Positions 29,929-38,681 of a stretch of DNA of 64,000 bases are shown here, piece after piece (within the stretch, counting starts at the first letter, position 1; every line of letters begins with the position of its first letter). This DNA is from Brevundimonas abyssalis TAR-001 (GTDB lineage Bacteria > Pseudomonadota > Alphaproteobacteria > Caulobacterales > Caulobacteraceae). Both the position numbers and the translations under genes were made by a program. The notes beneath the pieces were generated by a model that was given only the letters and a program-made list of their open reading frames with translations, made no database searches and had not been told where the DNA came from. The DNA lies in assembly GCF_000466985.1 (NCBI RefSeq), contig NZ_BATC01000007.1:21991-85990 (forward strand). Reading direction: 5' to 3'.

Positions 29929-31545
29929 TCACCGCTTCGGCTTCGACGGTCCGCCGGTGCGGATGCGGCCCGAGCGGGACACCTGACGGGCCCCGCCCCG
30001 CGCGCGCTTGCCGGGGATGGACGCGGCCTTGGCCTTTGAGGCCGCGCGCTGCTTGGCCTTGAGCACCGTGGGCCTCGGCGGGGCGGCCTTCTTGGCCGGC
30101 GCATTGCCGGGCAGGCCCCTGGCGGACTCCTTCGCCTCCTCGGCCTTCTGGGCCTTGGTCACGCGGCGCGGCGCGGTCTTGGCGTCGCCCTTGGGCCGGC
30201 TCGGTCCGCCTGAGCCGTCCACGAACGGATTGGCGCCCGACTTGGCGGTCAGCCGCATGGGCGTGCCGGGCAGGTCGAAGCTCTCGCGCAGGCTGTTGAT
30301 CAGATAGCGCTTGTACTGCTCCGGCATCTGCGACGCCCGGTTCGCGAACATGACGAAGGTGGGCGGGCGCGCCTTGGTCTGGGCGATGTATTTGGGCTTG
30401 ATGCGGCGGCCGTCCACGGCGGGCGGCGGGTGGCGCTGCACGGCCAGGGCCAGCCAGTCGTTCAGATCCCGCGTCTTGACCTTCACCGACCAGGTGTCGT
30501 GGGCCTTCAGGATGGCGGGCATCAGCCGCTCCACCCCGCGCCCGTTGTGCGCCGACAGGGCCACGAAGGGCGCGCCCTTCAGCTGGGGCAGCATGCGGTC
30601 GGCGGTTTCCTTCAGCGACGCCATGCGGGACTGGGGCTCTTCCTCCAGATCCCATTTGGAGATCACATAGATCAGCGCCCGACCCTCGCGCTCGACCAGG
30701 TCGGCCAGCTGCAGGTCCTGGGTGTCGAAGGCGTTCTCCCGGTCCATGACCAGCACCACCACCTCGGCGAAGGTGATGGCGCGGATGGTGTCGGCCACCG
30801 ACAGCTTCTCCAGCTTCTCCTGCACCCGCGCCTTGCGCCGCATGCCTGCGGTGTCCACCAGGCGGATATTACGGCCCTCGTAGGTCCAGTCCACCGAGAT
30901 GGAGTCGCGGGTGATCCCCGCCTCCGGTCCCGTCAGCAGACGATCCTCGCCCAGCAGGCGGTTGATCAGGGTGGACTTGCCGGCATTGGGTCGGCCGATG
31001 ATGGCCACGCGGATGGGCTTTTCGGCCTCTTCCTGCTCGGCCACCTCGATATCGCGGCTGGCCTTGACGATCGCGGCGTACAGATCGGCCATGCCCTCGC
31101 CGTGCTCGGCGGAGATGGCCACGGGCTCGCCGAAGCCCAGCCCATGGGCCTCGCCCACGCCGCCGCCGCTCTCGCGGCTTTCGGACTTGTTGGCCAGAAG
31201 CACGACCGGCGTCTCGTGACGCCTCAGATGGTCGGCGAAGATGCGGTCGAGCGCGGTGACCCCCTCGCGGGCGTCCATCATGAACAGGATCAGCTCGGCG
31301 TCATCCAGCGCCGCCTCGGTCTGTTCGCGCATGCGCGATTCCAGACTGTCGTCGGTGACGTCCTCATAGCCCGCCGTGTCGATCAGGGTCAGATCGATGT
31401 CGCCGATGTTGCCGTCCGCATAGCGACGGTCGCGCGTCACCCCCGGCCGGTCATCGACCAGGGCGAGCCGCTTTCCCACCAGCCTGTTGAACAGGGTGGA
31501 CTTGCCCACATTGGGGCGACCGACGATAGCGACCTTGAGGGCCAT
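29929..31545 (-). CDS. der: ribosome-assembly GTPase Der
   Basis: 538 residues with two tandem GTPase domains: GRPNVGKSTLFNRLVG with DTAGYED, and GRPNAGKSTLINRLLG with DTAGMRRKARVQEKLE, then the KH-like C-terminal domain (KTRDLNDWLALAVQRHPPPAV). It acts in 50S subunit maturation. About 80 residues of Lys/Arg/Ala-rich tail beyond the KH domain make it longer than the usual 440-490, as in some alphaproteobacteria. bamB and a TPR gene lie upstream on the same strand, the conserved yfgM-bamB-der order. Confidence 0.96.
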   Translation of the reverse strand: MALKVAIVGRPNVGKSTLFNRLVGKRLALVDDRPGVTRDRRYADGNIGDIDLTLIDTAGYEDVTDDSLESRMREQTEAALDDAELILFMMDAREGVTALDRIFADHLRRHETPVVLLANKSESRESGGGVGEAHGLGFGEPVAISAEHGEGMADLYAAIVKASRDIEVAEQEEAEKPIRVAIIGRPNAGKSTLINRLLGEDRLLTGPEAGITRDSISVDWTYEGRNIRLVDTAGMRRKARVQEKLEKLSVADTIRAITFAEVVVLVMDRENAFDTQDLQLADLVEREGRALIYVISKWDLEEEPQSRMASLKETADRMLPQLKGAPFVALSAHNGRGVERLMPAILKAHDTWSVKVKTRDLNDWLALAVQRHPPPAVDGRRIKPKYIAQTKARPPTFVMFANRASQMPEQYKRYLINSLRESFDLPGTPMRLTAKSGANPFVDGSGGPSRPKGDAKTAPRRVTKAQKAEEAKESARGLPGNAPAKKAAPPRPTVLKAKQRAASKAKAASIPGKRARGGARQVSRSGRIRTGGPSKPKR

Positions 31546-31570
31546 GAGAACGTTATAGGCCCTTTTCAGG

Positions 31571-32950
31571 TCAGCGGATGCTGACCAGCTGACCGTTGTC
31601 GGTCACGACATAGAGAGCGCCGTTGTAGGCGATGGGGGCGATATAGGCCGGCGCGCCCAGGTTCAGACTGGCGACCTCCTGGCCCGTCTTGTGGTCATAG
31701 GCCACGGCCTGGCCGTCGGAGTTGACCAGGATCAGACGGTTGGACGCCAGGATCGGTCCGCTCCACACCGGACGAACCGTGCGCTTGCCCACGCCGAAGA
31801 ACAGACCGCCCTCGGTGCGCGTGCGGCCCTCGTTGATGTCGCGGATCCAGTAGACCTGGCCGTCCTGGCGGTTGATGACGGTCAGTTCGCCGGCCTTGGA
31901 GACCGCATAGACCACATCGCCCGCCACCCAGGGCGCGTTGACGCCGGTCAGGGGCAGTTGCCAGGCGGGCTGGCCGGTGCGCACGTCCATGGCGCTGATC
32001 AGGCCGGAGTGGCTGACCGCATAGACCACGCCGCGGCTGATGGCCGGACGTCCGGCGATGTCGCGGATCTCCGACAGGGCGTTGGTGCGGCTGGTGCGCG
32101 ACAGGACCTGGGTCCACAGTTCCTGGCCGTTGGCGGCGCGAAGGGCCACCACCTCGCCGGAGGAGAACGGCGCGATGACCGTGTCGCCCGTCACCGCCGG
32201 GCTCGAGGCCCGCATCAGGCGCGCGGGCTCGGAAATGGCCTGATAGGACCACGTCATGGCGCCCGTCGCCGCGTCCATGGCCACGACCTGATTGTCCACG
32301 TCCACGGCGAAGACGCGGCCGCCCGACACGGTCGGAGCGCCGTGAATGGGCGCGTCGAACTGGGTGGTCCACTCGACGGCGCCCGTGCGGGCGTTCAGGC
32401 CCGCCGCCAGGCGGTAGCCCGAGGTCACGAAGACCCGATCGCCGGAGACGGCCACGCCGCCGCCGAACGCCCGGTCACGCCCCTCGGGACGAAGATTGGT
32501 CTGCCACAGGATCTGGCCGGTGTTCGCATCGACGGCGCTGACCCGGGCCTCGCCGTCCATGACATAGATGCGGCCGTCCGCGGCCACGGGCGTCGCCGTC
32601 ACCTGGGTCGTCCGCGACGCACCCTGACCGATGTCGCGACGCCAGGCGACGGTGAACTCCGGCGCGGCGATCACATGCTCCAGCGACTGCTCGACATTGC
32701 CCCCGGGGACGGGCCAGGCGTTGATGGCCTGGGGTCCCGGCACGAAAAAATCACGCCCGGACAGGGCGGTGCTGGGCGAGAGCCTCTGCTCGAACTCGAG
32801 GATCGACACGCGCTCGCCCGCCGAAGCGACCGATGAGGGGGCGTCGTCGCCGCCGAACGGCCAGAGGCGCTGTGCGGTCGAGCAGGAGGCCACCGTCACG
32901 GCCAGGCCGCAGACCAGGGCGATCTTCAGGGGTTGGGACATGGAGCGCAT
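31571..32950 (-). CDS. bamB: outer-membrane assembly lipoprotein BamB
   Basis: About 459 residues. A lipoprotein signal (LVCGLAVTVASC) is followed by an eight-bladed PQQ-like beta-propeller with repeated IYVMDGEARVSAVDANTGQILW, VVAMDAATGAMTW and LISAMDVRTGQPAWQLPLTG units. As part of the BAM complex it helps fold outer-membrane beta-barrels, including the two TonB receptors in this window. I place the start at 32950 (AGGA upstream); an ATG at 32941 is an alternative. 25 bases separate it from der. Confidence 0.93.
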   Translation of the reverse strand: MRSMSQPLKIALVCGLAVTVASCSTAQRLWPFGGDDAPSSVASAGERVSILEFEQRLSPSTALSGRDFFVPGPQAINAWPVPGGNVEQSLEHVIAAPEFTVAWRRDIGQGASRTTQVTATPVAADGRIYVMDGEARVSAVDANTGQILWQTNLRPEGRDRAFGGGVAVSGDRVFVTSGYRLAAGLNARTGAVEWTTQFDAPIHGAPTVSGGRVFAVDVDNQVVAMDAATGAMTWSYQAISEPARLMRASSPAVTGDTVIAPFSSGEVVALRAANGQELWTQVLSRTSRTNALSEIRDIAGRPAISRGVVYAVSHSGLISAMDVRTGQPAWQLPLTGVNAPWVAGDVVYAVSKAGELTVINRQDGQVYWIRDINEGRTRTEGGLFFGVGKRTVRPVWSGPILASNRLILVNSDGQAVAYDHKTGQEVASLNLGAPAYIAPIAYNGALYVVTDNGQLVSIR

Positions 32951-32969
32951 GCTGGATTTCGATCCTGGA

Positions 32970-33746
32970 TTACGGCTGAACGGCCGGTTGTTCGGGAGCG
33001 CCCTGGGCCTGACCTTGGGCCTGGGCCTGCGCTTGAACCTGACCGACATCGGGCTGGGGCATTTCCGCCTGGGCCCGGACGATTTCCGCCAGGGAGGCGG
33101 CGACGCCCGAATCGATGGCGTCCTGGACCAGCTGGGCGCGCTGACGCACCACGTCCGGCACATCCTGGCCGAGCGCCAGAAGGGCGAACACCGGGCGCGC
33201 CTCGGCGACCTGACCGTGCTGGATGCGGGCCAGCCCCTGGGCCTCACGGGCATAGGCGCTGAACGGACGATTCTCTTCGGCGATGGGGGCCAGACGCTCC
33301 TCGATCTCTTCCAGGGGCGCGCTGTCCATCAGCAGGTAGACGGCCTTGAGGCGCGCCAGGTCCGAGATCAGCGGCTGGCCAGAGGCGCCGGCGGCTTCAT
33401 CGAACAGGGCCACGGCCTCGTCGGTCTCGCCGTTGCCGAGCGCGATGCCCGCCCGCTGCTGCAGGGCCAGGGCCTTGTAGCCGCCCGATCCCGTATCGAC
33501 CGCCTCGATGAAGGCGGCGTCGGCGGCGGCGGCGTCGCCCTCGCTCAGGGCCTGCATGCCGCGGTCATAATGCGTGGCCGCGGTTTCCGCGCGGCCGGTC
33601 TGCCAGGACTGCCAGCCCCACCAGGCCAGGGCGGCGACCAGCGCCAGCACCAGAGCCCCGGCCACCCACGGACCCCAGGTCCGGACCAGGCGGCGGTATC
33701 GTTCGGAGCGGAGCTCCTCCTCGACCTCTTCGAAGACATCGACCAC
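32970..33746 (-). CDS. YfgM-like tetratricopeptide membrane protein
   Basis: 258 residues: N-terminal cytoplasmic segment, one membrane helix (WVAGALVLALVAALAWWGWQSW), then a periplasmic TPR-like helical region (ETAATHYDRGMQALSEGDAAAADAAFIEA and later units) and a Gln/Ala-rich tail (QAQAQAQGQAQ). Matches the YfgM/ancillary SecYEG translocon subunit family, which sits upstream of bamB in many proteobacteria as here. A role in handing proteins from the translocon to periplasmic chaperones follows from the family. Confidence 0.85.
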   Translation of the reverse strand: MVDVFEEVEEELRSERYRRLVRTWGPWVAGALVLALVAALAWWGWQSWQTGRAETAATHYDRGMQALSEGDAAAADAAFIEAVDTGSGGYKALALQQRAGIALGNGETDEAVALFDEAAGASGQPLISDLARLKAVYLLMDSAPLEEIEERLAPIAEENRPFSAYAREAQGLARIQHGQVAEARPVFALLALGQDVPDVVRQRAQLVQDAIDSGVAASLAEIVRAQAEMPQPDVGQVQAQAQAQGQAQGAPEQPAVQP

Positions 33747-33865
33747 TTAAAGACAGGCTCCCCGGGACACGCTGGCTGTGCGGTCCGCGTGAAAGCGCGG
33801 CCGCTGACAATTTCGGCGCGACCCTAAAGGCTTGGCGCGCCGCCCGCAACGCGGACGAACCGGGT

Positions 33866-34696
33866 TCAGACCGGCTTTTTGGAGAAGTAGGTCTCGACTT
33901 GGGCGGGAAAACGGCGCGCCCTGACATCTTCGGCGTAGCTTTTCGCCGCGCGGGTGATTTCACCGCGCAGATCGGCGTAGCGGCGCACGAACTTCGGCGA
34001 CCAGTCGAACATGCCCAGCATGTCGTTGACCACCAGGATCTGGCCGTCGCAGGCGGCGGAGGCGCCGATGCCGATGGTGGGCTTGTCGATGGCCAGGGTG
34101 ATCTCGGCGGCAAGCCCCTCGGCCACGCCTTCAATGACCACGGCGAAGGCCCCGGCGTCGGCGGTGGCCTCGGCCTCGCTCATGACCCGGAGGCGCTCGT
34201 CCTCGGTCTTGCCCTTGGCCTTGAAGCCGCCCTCGTTCAGCACGGCCTGCGGCCGCAGGCCCACGTGGCCCATGACCGGAATGCCCCGCTGGACCAGATA
34301 TTCGATGGTCTGGGGCACGGTGGGGCCGCTTTCCAGCTTCACCCCCTGGGCGCCCGTCTCCTTCATCACGCGGGCGCAGTTCTGATAGGCGAGCTCCTTG
34401 CCGCCCTCATAGCTGCCGAAGGGCATGTCGATGACCACCATGGCCTGACGAGCGCCCCGCATCACCGCCTGGCCGTGCAGGATCATCATGTCCAGCGTCA
34501 CGCCGACCGTATTGGGCAGGCCGTGCACCACCATGCCCACGCTGTCGCCCACCAGCAGCAGGTCGCAGTGAGAATCCAGCAGCTCGGCCGTCGGCGCGTC
34601 ATAGGCGGTCAGGCAGACGATCGGCTCCCCGCCCTTGCGCGCAAGGATGTCGGGGGCGTGCAGCCGCTTGACCGGCTCCTGCTTTTGAGAAGACAT
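33866..34696 (-). CDS. panB: 3-methyl-2-oxobutanoate hydroxymethyltransferase
   Basis: 276 residues, ketopantoate synthesis for coenzyme A. Typical stretches are [37 protein letters not shown] (metal-binding Asp), [23 protein letters not shown] and [25 protein letters not shown]. Odd context: its ATG overlaps the stop of a membrane anti-sigma gene as TGATG, so CoA synthesis may be translationally tied to an ECF sigma operon. No panC is in the window. Confidence 0.95.
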   Translation of the reverse strand: MSSQKQEPVKRLHAPDILARKGGEPIVCLTAYDAPTAELLDSHCDLLLVGDSVGMVVHGLPNTVGVTLDMMILHGQAVMRGARQAMVVIDMPFGSYEGGKELAYQNCARVMKETGAQGVKLESGPTVPQTIEYLVQRGIPVMGHVGLRPQAVLNEGGFKAKGKTEDERLRVMSEAEATADAGAFAVVIEGVAEGLAAEITLAIDKPTIGIGASAACDGQILVVNDMLGMFDWSPKFVRRYADLRGEITRAAKSYAEDVRARRFPAQVETYFSKKPV

Positions 34697-35150
34697 CAGA
34701 CCTCGTTCGCCAGCTTCATGCCCGCCATGACCGCCGCCGCGATCAGCAGCGCCGCCATGGCCCAGAACATCTGCATACCCCCTAGGGCGGCGAAATCGAA
34801 ATTGACACCCAGATCATTCAGCCCGCTCTGGGCTGCCTGGGCCTGGGCGGTCAGGGCGCCGACGCCGGCGCCATCAATCCGGGGTTTTCGGGCAGCGAGG
34901 CGGCGGCGGCCGAAAACCCCGTGGTCGTCGGCTCGCTGCCGGCGTTGAAGCTCAGATTGGACCCGAGCGTCTCCCGCACGGCCACCACCCCGCCGATCAG
35001 ACCCGCCGCGCCGATGACCACCGTGCGCATGCGCGACCCGGACGCCAGGCGCTTCTCCACGCCCCGCGCGAAGTCGGCGGAGTCGGACATCGGCGGCGTC
35101 TCGCGGAACAGCCGCTCGATGAAAGGGTCGAATTCGTCAGGCGCGGACAT
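34696..35150 (-). CDS. membrane anti-sigma factor-like protein (frame-broken near 34870)
   Basis: Overlaps the end of the ECF sigma gene by 14 bases. The N-terminal part ([35 protein letters not shown]) is soluble; a first membrane segment is [15 protein letters not shown]. After a break near 34870, repaired by one C in the CCCC run, the frame continues as [20 protein letters not shown] and ends with a second membrane segment ([18 protein letters not shown]). Restored length is about 151 residues. Position and topology suggest it restrains the ECF factor; sequence similarity to a named anti-sigma family is not clear. Confidence 0.7.
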
Positions 35151-35697
35151 CAGCCGCCCTCCCGAGGTTGTCCGGTTCCGGCGAAAGCCGGGCGCGGAGT
35201 TTATCCAGACCACGTTTGACATGTGATTTCACGGTCCCAAGTGGCGTATTCAAGGCGGCGGCGATCTCGGGGTGCGAGAGACCGGCGCCGTGACACAGTG
35301 AGACACACAGTCTCTCGATGTCGGTGAGGCCTTTCAGCGCCTCGTCCAGGTCCATGCGACTGGCCTGATCGGCGTGGATCGGCTCTTCCGCAGGCGCTTC
35401 GGTTTCAGAGACATAGCGCGCCTCCTTCGCCTTGCGCTTGAGATAGAGCCGCGCCGCGATCCGCTTGACCCAGGCTCCGAAGGCGCCCTCGCCCCGGAAC
35501 TCGGCGCATTTCTCGAACGCCTGGATGAAGGCGTCCTGCGCGACGTCGTCGGCGGTGGCCGGATCGGCGCCCATGCGGCGCAGCAGCGCCCGGACCGCCG
35601 AGCCGTGCCTGCGCACCAGCTCGCCGAACTCCCGACGTCCGCCGGCCGCCGCCAGTGCGGCCAGCTCCACGTCGTGAAGGTCGATTGGATTGGACAT
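35137..35697 (-). CDS. ECF RNA polymerase sigma factor (locus 1)
   Basis: 186 residues with sigma region 2 (EFGELVRRHGSAVRALLRRMGADPATADDVAQDAFIQAFEK) and region 4 (LTDIERLCVSLCHGAGLSHPEIAAALNTPLGTVKSHVKRGLDKL). Group IV sigma factors direct RNA polymerase to a small regulon, commonly for envelope or stress signals. GGGGAA precedes the ATG. It sits 27 bases after a DUF6249 gene and before a membrane anti-sigma gene; a second locus of the same layout lies at 37.3-38.6 kb. Confidence 0.93.
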   Translation of the reverse strand: MSNPIDLHDVELAALAAAGGRREFGELVRRHGSAVRALLRRMGADPATADDVAQDAFIQAFEKCAEFRGEGAFGAWVKRIAARLYLKRKAKEARYVSETEAPAEEPIHADQASRMDLDEALKGLTDIERLCVSLCHGAGLSHPEIAAALNTPLGTVKSHVKRGLDKLRARLSPEPDNLGRAADVRA

Positions 35698-35724
35698 GGC
35701 GTTCCCCTGTCTTCAGACGCCGGT

Positions 35725-36114
35725 TCAGCCCTTGTTCTTGTTGAAGAAGCTCAGGATGATGAACGCCAGGCCGATGAAGCCGGGGATCGCGCAGAGCCCG
35801 CCCATGACATAGAAGATCTCGCTGTCGCCGTCGGCGTAGCTGAGGCCCCAGCCAGCGGCCGCGATGCCGACGGCCACCGCCAGCCAGATCACCCCCACCC
35901 GCAGGTCGCGCGCCGCCGACGGCACGGTCTTGGCCGCGTCCTGGCTGAGGGCGTCGATGACCTCGGGCGGCAGCGCCTGTCCCTTTTCGATGGCGGTCCG
36001 CAGCGTCTGTTGCATTTCACGCCGGTCGCGGCTCTTCAGCCAGGCGGGGATGGCGATGATGGCGACGACCATGAGGAAAGGCGCCAGGGGGATGAGTATC
36101 TCGAAACCTTGCAT
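35725..36114 (-). CDS. DUF6249 membrane protein (locus 1)
   Basis: 129 residues with three membrane segments (ILIPLAPFLMVVAIIAIPAWL; VGVIWLAVAVGIAAAGWGL; GGLCAIPGFIGLAFIILSFF) and a conserved cytoplasmic link, RREMQQTLRTAIEKGQALPPEVIDAL. The link is the hallmark of DUF6249 proteins, which are often found beside ECF sigma factors. Function unknown; a sensor or regulator role in the sigma pathway is inference from position. AAGGAC precedes the start. Confidence 0.8.
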   Translation of the reverse strand: MQGFEILIPLAPFLMVVAIIAIPAWLKSRDRREMQQTLRTAIEKGQALPPEVIDALSQDAAKTVPSAARDLRVGVIWLAVAVGIAAAGWGLSYADGDSEIFYVMGGLCAIPGFIGLAFIILSFFNKNKG

Positions 36115-36478
36115 GGCTTGGTCCTTCTTGAAGCGGGAGCGACCTCTCGCCGCGCCCTTCTGATCACAGGAGGCGGCAGCCGAAGCGAACGGATGCGCGA
36201 ACCGACGTGAAATCTTCGTAAGGTGACGGGGTCATCAGGCGTCCCTCCCCGGAACCTTGACCGTCGTTCATATCCCGATCCGGCCGTGTTGAGGATTTTT
36301 TCGCGCCCGCCTTTCCACACGGGTTAGTCTCAACGTCACCCCCAACCGAGGCGGCGGCGCGATTTCAGACAATTCAGACTATTCAGACCCTGTTTTTTCG
36401 CCCCGGAGTCTGAAAACAGGCTCATCCGGATCGCACGCCGCCCCGCCACGCTCGTCCCTGCCTGCTTTCGGATCGATC
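36115..36478. other. 364-base divergent intergenic region
   Basis: Lies between the start of DUF6249 (minus) and the exported EEP-family gene (plus), so it must hold promoters for both. I see no gene in it. It contains a short-period TTCAGAC repeat array (listed separately) close to the plus-strand gene. No clear sigma-70 or ECF promoter could be assigned by eye on the minus strand. Confidence 0.6.
36364..36420. repeat. TTCAGAC direct repeats with inverted copy
   Basis: TTCAGAC occurs at 36364, 36373 and 36382 with an exact 9-base period, and its reverse complement GTCTGAA at 36408. In addition CCTGTTTT (36389-36396) and AAAACAGG (36413-36420) form inverted arms. The cluster lies 59-115 bases before the start of the exported EEP lipoprotein gene and looks like an operator or promoter-linked binding array. 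Confidence 0.6.
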
Positions 36479-37294
36479 ATGCCCAACCGTCGCCGCCTCC
36501 TGGTCCTCGCCGCCGCCCTGCCCCTCGCCGCCTGCGTCTCGGTCCCTGCCGCCGACAGCACCGCCGAATTGACGGTGGTCACCTTCAACATCTGGCACGA
36601 CATGGGCGACTGGCCGGAGCGGCGGCCCCTTGTCATCGCGGCCCTGCGCGACGTGGACGCCGACGTCATCGCGCTGCAGGAGGTCCTGCAGGACGCCGAT
36701 CTGCCCAATCAGGCCGAGGACATCGCCCGGGCTCTTGGCGGCTATTCGGTCCACTTCGTCTCGGTCGATCCGCCGGGACAGGCGCGCCGCTACGGCAACG
36801 CCGTCCTCACTCGCCTGCCCGTGCTGGAGACCGGTGAACGACGGCTGCGCCCGCTCGAGGACTCGCGCACCCTGGCCACCGTGCGGGTCTCGGTGAACGG
36901 CCGGCCGGTCCGGATCGCGGCCACCCACCTGCACCACACCCCTGAGGGCGGCGCCCTGCGGGACAGCCAGGTCACCGACGTGCTGGCGGCGATCGGGCCG
37001 CAGAACGAGGCCCCCATCATCCTTCTGGGTGACTTCAATGCTCCCGCAGAAGCACCTGAATTCAAAAGCATCCGCGATGGATTTACTGACGCCCTGCAAA
37101 GCGCCGACCCGGCCGCCGCCGCCCGCTCCACCCTGGTCACGGACCACGGCCACCGGTCCAAGCGCATCGACCACATCTTCGTTCAGCGTGGACGGTTCGA
37201 CATCCTGTCCGCGCGCCTGGCCGCCGACCAGCCCGTGGCCGGTGTCTGGCCCTCCGACCATGTGGCGGTCGTCGCGCGCCTGCGCGTGCGCTAG
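36479..37294 (+). CDS. endonuclease/exonuclease/phosphatase family lipoprotein
   Basis: 271 residues with a lipoprotein signal (LAAALPLAAC, Cys near 19). The EEP fold is evident: LTVVTFNIWHD, DVIALQEVLQD (metal Glu), ATHLHHTPEG, IILLGDFNAP (Asp/Asn pair), KRIDHIFV and WPSDHVAVVA (catalytic His). Members hydrolyse DNA, RNA or phospholipids and sphingomyelin; with a periplasm- or surface-facing anchor, nucleic acid or lipid scavenging is possible. The stop overlaps the convergent anti-sigma gene by four bases. It lies between two ECF loci. Confidence 0.88.
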   Translation: MPNRRRLLVLAAALPLAACVSVPAADSTAELTVVTFNIWHDMGDWPERRPLVIAALRDVDADVIALQEVLQDADLPNQAEDIARALGGYSVHFVSVDPPGQARRYGNAVLTRLPVLETGERRLRPLEDSRTLATVRVSVNGRPVRIAATHLHHTPEGGALRDSQVTDVLAAIGPQNEAPIILLGDFNAPAEAPEFKSIRDGFTDALQSADPAAAARSTLVTDHGHRSKRIDHIFVQRGRFDILSARLAADQPVAGVWPSDHVAVVARLRVR

Positions 37295-37596
37295 CGGGCC
37301 AGCCGCCGCGCGCCCATCAGGCTGACCGCCAGCAGGATCGCCGTCCCGCCGAGTATCGCGGCGGGAAGGACCAGGCTGTCCGCCAGGTCCGCCACGGACG
37401 GGCCCAGCACCGGCTGGAGCGCCCAGGCCAGCAGCCCGGCCACCCCCGCCCAGGGCGCCGCCGCCCCGACCCGCGCCCAGGCCCGGCGGCGGGCCACGCG
37501 CTGCATGACCTCGGCTGAGAACACGGGGTCGCGGGCAGGCGGCGCCTGGTCCGCGAACAGGGCGGCCAGTTTCTGTTCCGGGGTCAACTCAGCCAT
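37291..37596 (-). CDS. small membrane anti-sigma-like protein (locus 2)
   Basis: About 101 residues starting at the ATG at 37596, eight bases inside the end of the ECF gene. A short soluble N-terminus (MAELTPEQKLAALFADQAPPARDP) is followed by two membrane segments (VGAAAPWAGVAGLLAWALQPV; LVLPAAILGGTAILLAVSL). The overlap with the ECF gene and the topology point to an anti-sigma factor; no zinc-binding motif is seen. Confidence 0.75.
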   Translation of the reverse strand: MAELTPEQKLAALFADQAPPARDPVFSAEVMQRVARRRAWARVGAAAPWAGVAGLLAWALQPVLGPSVADLADSLVLPAAILGGTAILLAVSLMGARRLAR

Positions 37597-38122
37597 CCGA
37601 TCCTCCGAGCGCCTGAAGCAGTTTCGCGCGCCCACGCCCCACATGGGACTTCACCGTGCCCAGGGGCAAGCCCAGGGCCGTCGCCGCCTCGCCGTGCGAC
37701 CAGCCCTCGGCCAGGCACAGGGCGACGCAGGCGCGTTCGTCCGGGGCCAGGGCGGTCATGGCGGTCTCCATGGCCATGCGATCCTCCGGGGCCACGCCCG
37801 GCGGCGGCGCGCTCGCCTCCAGCCACGCCGCATCTCGCGCCTCGGCCCGGCGCCGGCCCCGCATCCGGTCCCGCGCCTTGCGCCAGGCGATGCCGCACAG
37901 CCACGGACGAACCCCGGCCGCGTCGTTCAGCGACCGCAGCGACGTCCAGGCGGTGAGGAACACCTCCTGCGCCACATCGTCCGCCTCGGCCCGGTCGCCG
38001 TTCAGAACACGCCTCAGAAAGCCGCGCACCACGCCCTGATGCCTGGCCACGAGACGCGCGAAGGCGGCGTCCGACCCCGCGCGGGCCGCCGCCACCAACT
38101 CGGTGTCGTTGTCGAACGCCAT
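37589..38122 (-). CDS. ECF RNA polymerase sigma factor (locus 2)
   Basis: 177 residues: region 2 (AFARLVARHQGVVRGFLRRVLNGDRAEADDVAQEVFLTAWT, then WLCGIAWRKARDRMRGR) and region 4 (LAPDERACVALCLAEGWSHGEAATALGLPLGTVKSHVGRGRAKLL). The paralogue at 35.1-35.7 kb shares the overall pattern and the PLGTVKSHV end. It is preceded by a DUF6249-like gene and followed, with overlap, by a two-TM protein. Confidence 0.93.
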   Translation of the reverse strand: MAFDNDTELVAAARAGSDAAFARLVARHQGVVRGFLRRVLNGDRAEADDVAQEVFLTAWTSLRSLNDAAGVRPWLCGIAWRKARDRMRGRRRAEARDAAWLEASAPPPGVAPEDRMAMETAMTALAPDERACVALCLAEGWSHGEAATALGLPLGTVKSHVGRGRAKLLQALGGSDG

Positions 38123-38149
38123 CTCGCCCCCGCGCCGTGACCGCGACCG

Positions 38150-38575
38150 TCAGGAGCCGCCTCGCCGCGTGGTCAGGGCCGAGATCAGGGCCCAGACCGC
38201 CACCGCCGCCATGGTCAGGGCGACGATCGTGAAAGGGAAACGGACTCCCATGTCGGCGCCGAACACCTGGGGCATGTAGGCCGCGATGCCGAAGCCCGCA
38301 CCGATCACGCCGAACAGACCGACCAGTGACCAGTAGTTCGTGGGATTGGCCGAACCATACGAGGCGCTGCCCCACATCTCCGCGTCGGAATCGATGGGCT
38401 TGTCCAGCACCTTCATCAGTTCGGGCGGCACTTCCTTGCCGCTGTCGGCATAGCGGCGAACGATATCCAGGGTCGCGCGCTGACGCCGGTAGTTGAGCCA
38501 GCTGGACCAGCCCGAATAGGCGAACCAGCCCAGGGGAAACAGCAGCCACCAGTAGCTGCGGAACAGGTCTTCCAT
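38150..38575 (-). CDS. DUF6249-like membrane protein (locus 2)
   Basis: 141 residues with an N-terminal membrane segment (YWWLLFPLGWFAYSGW), a linker RRQRATLDIVRRYADSGKEVPPELMKVLDKP that parallels the DUF6249 linker in locus 1 (residues of the type T-L-x-x-A-x-x-x-G-x-x-x-P-P-E), and two further membrane segments. It lies 28 bases upstream of the ECF gene, almost the same spacing as in locus 1, which supports a shared function in sigma control. Confidence 0.7.
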   Translation of the reverse strand: MEDLFRSYWWLLFPLGWFAYSGWSSWLNYRRQRATLDIVRRYADSGKEVPPELMKVLDKPIDSDAEMWGSASYGSANPTNYWSLVGLFGVIGAGFGIAAYMPQVFGADMGVRFPFTIVALTMAAVAVWALISALTTRRGGS

Positions 38576-38681
38576 CTCTCATCCCTCCGATTGCGCGGCG
38601 ATCATCGCCCGCTTTCCCCCCGTAGTCGCCGCCGATATGCTGGATGGATGCACGAACCGATGATTATTCCGAGAGGCGCCC

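Noticed and set aside
30430..31584. A long plus-strand frame through der
   Set aside because: Shadow of the der coding sequence; no start signal or domain.
36364..36388. TTCAGAC repeats as a CRISPR array
   Set aside because: Units are 7 bases with 2-base gaps, far too short, and no cas gene is present.
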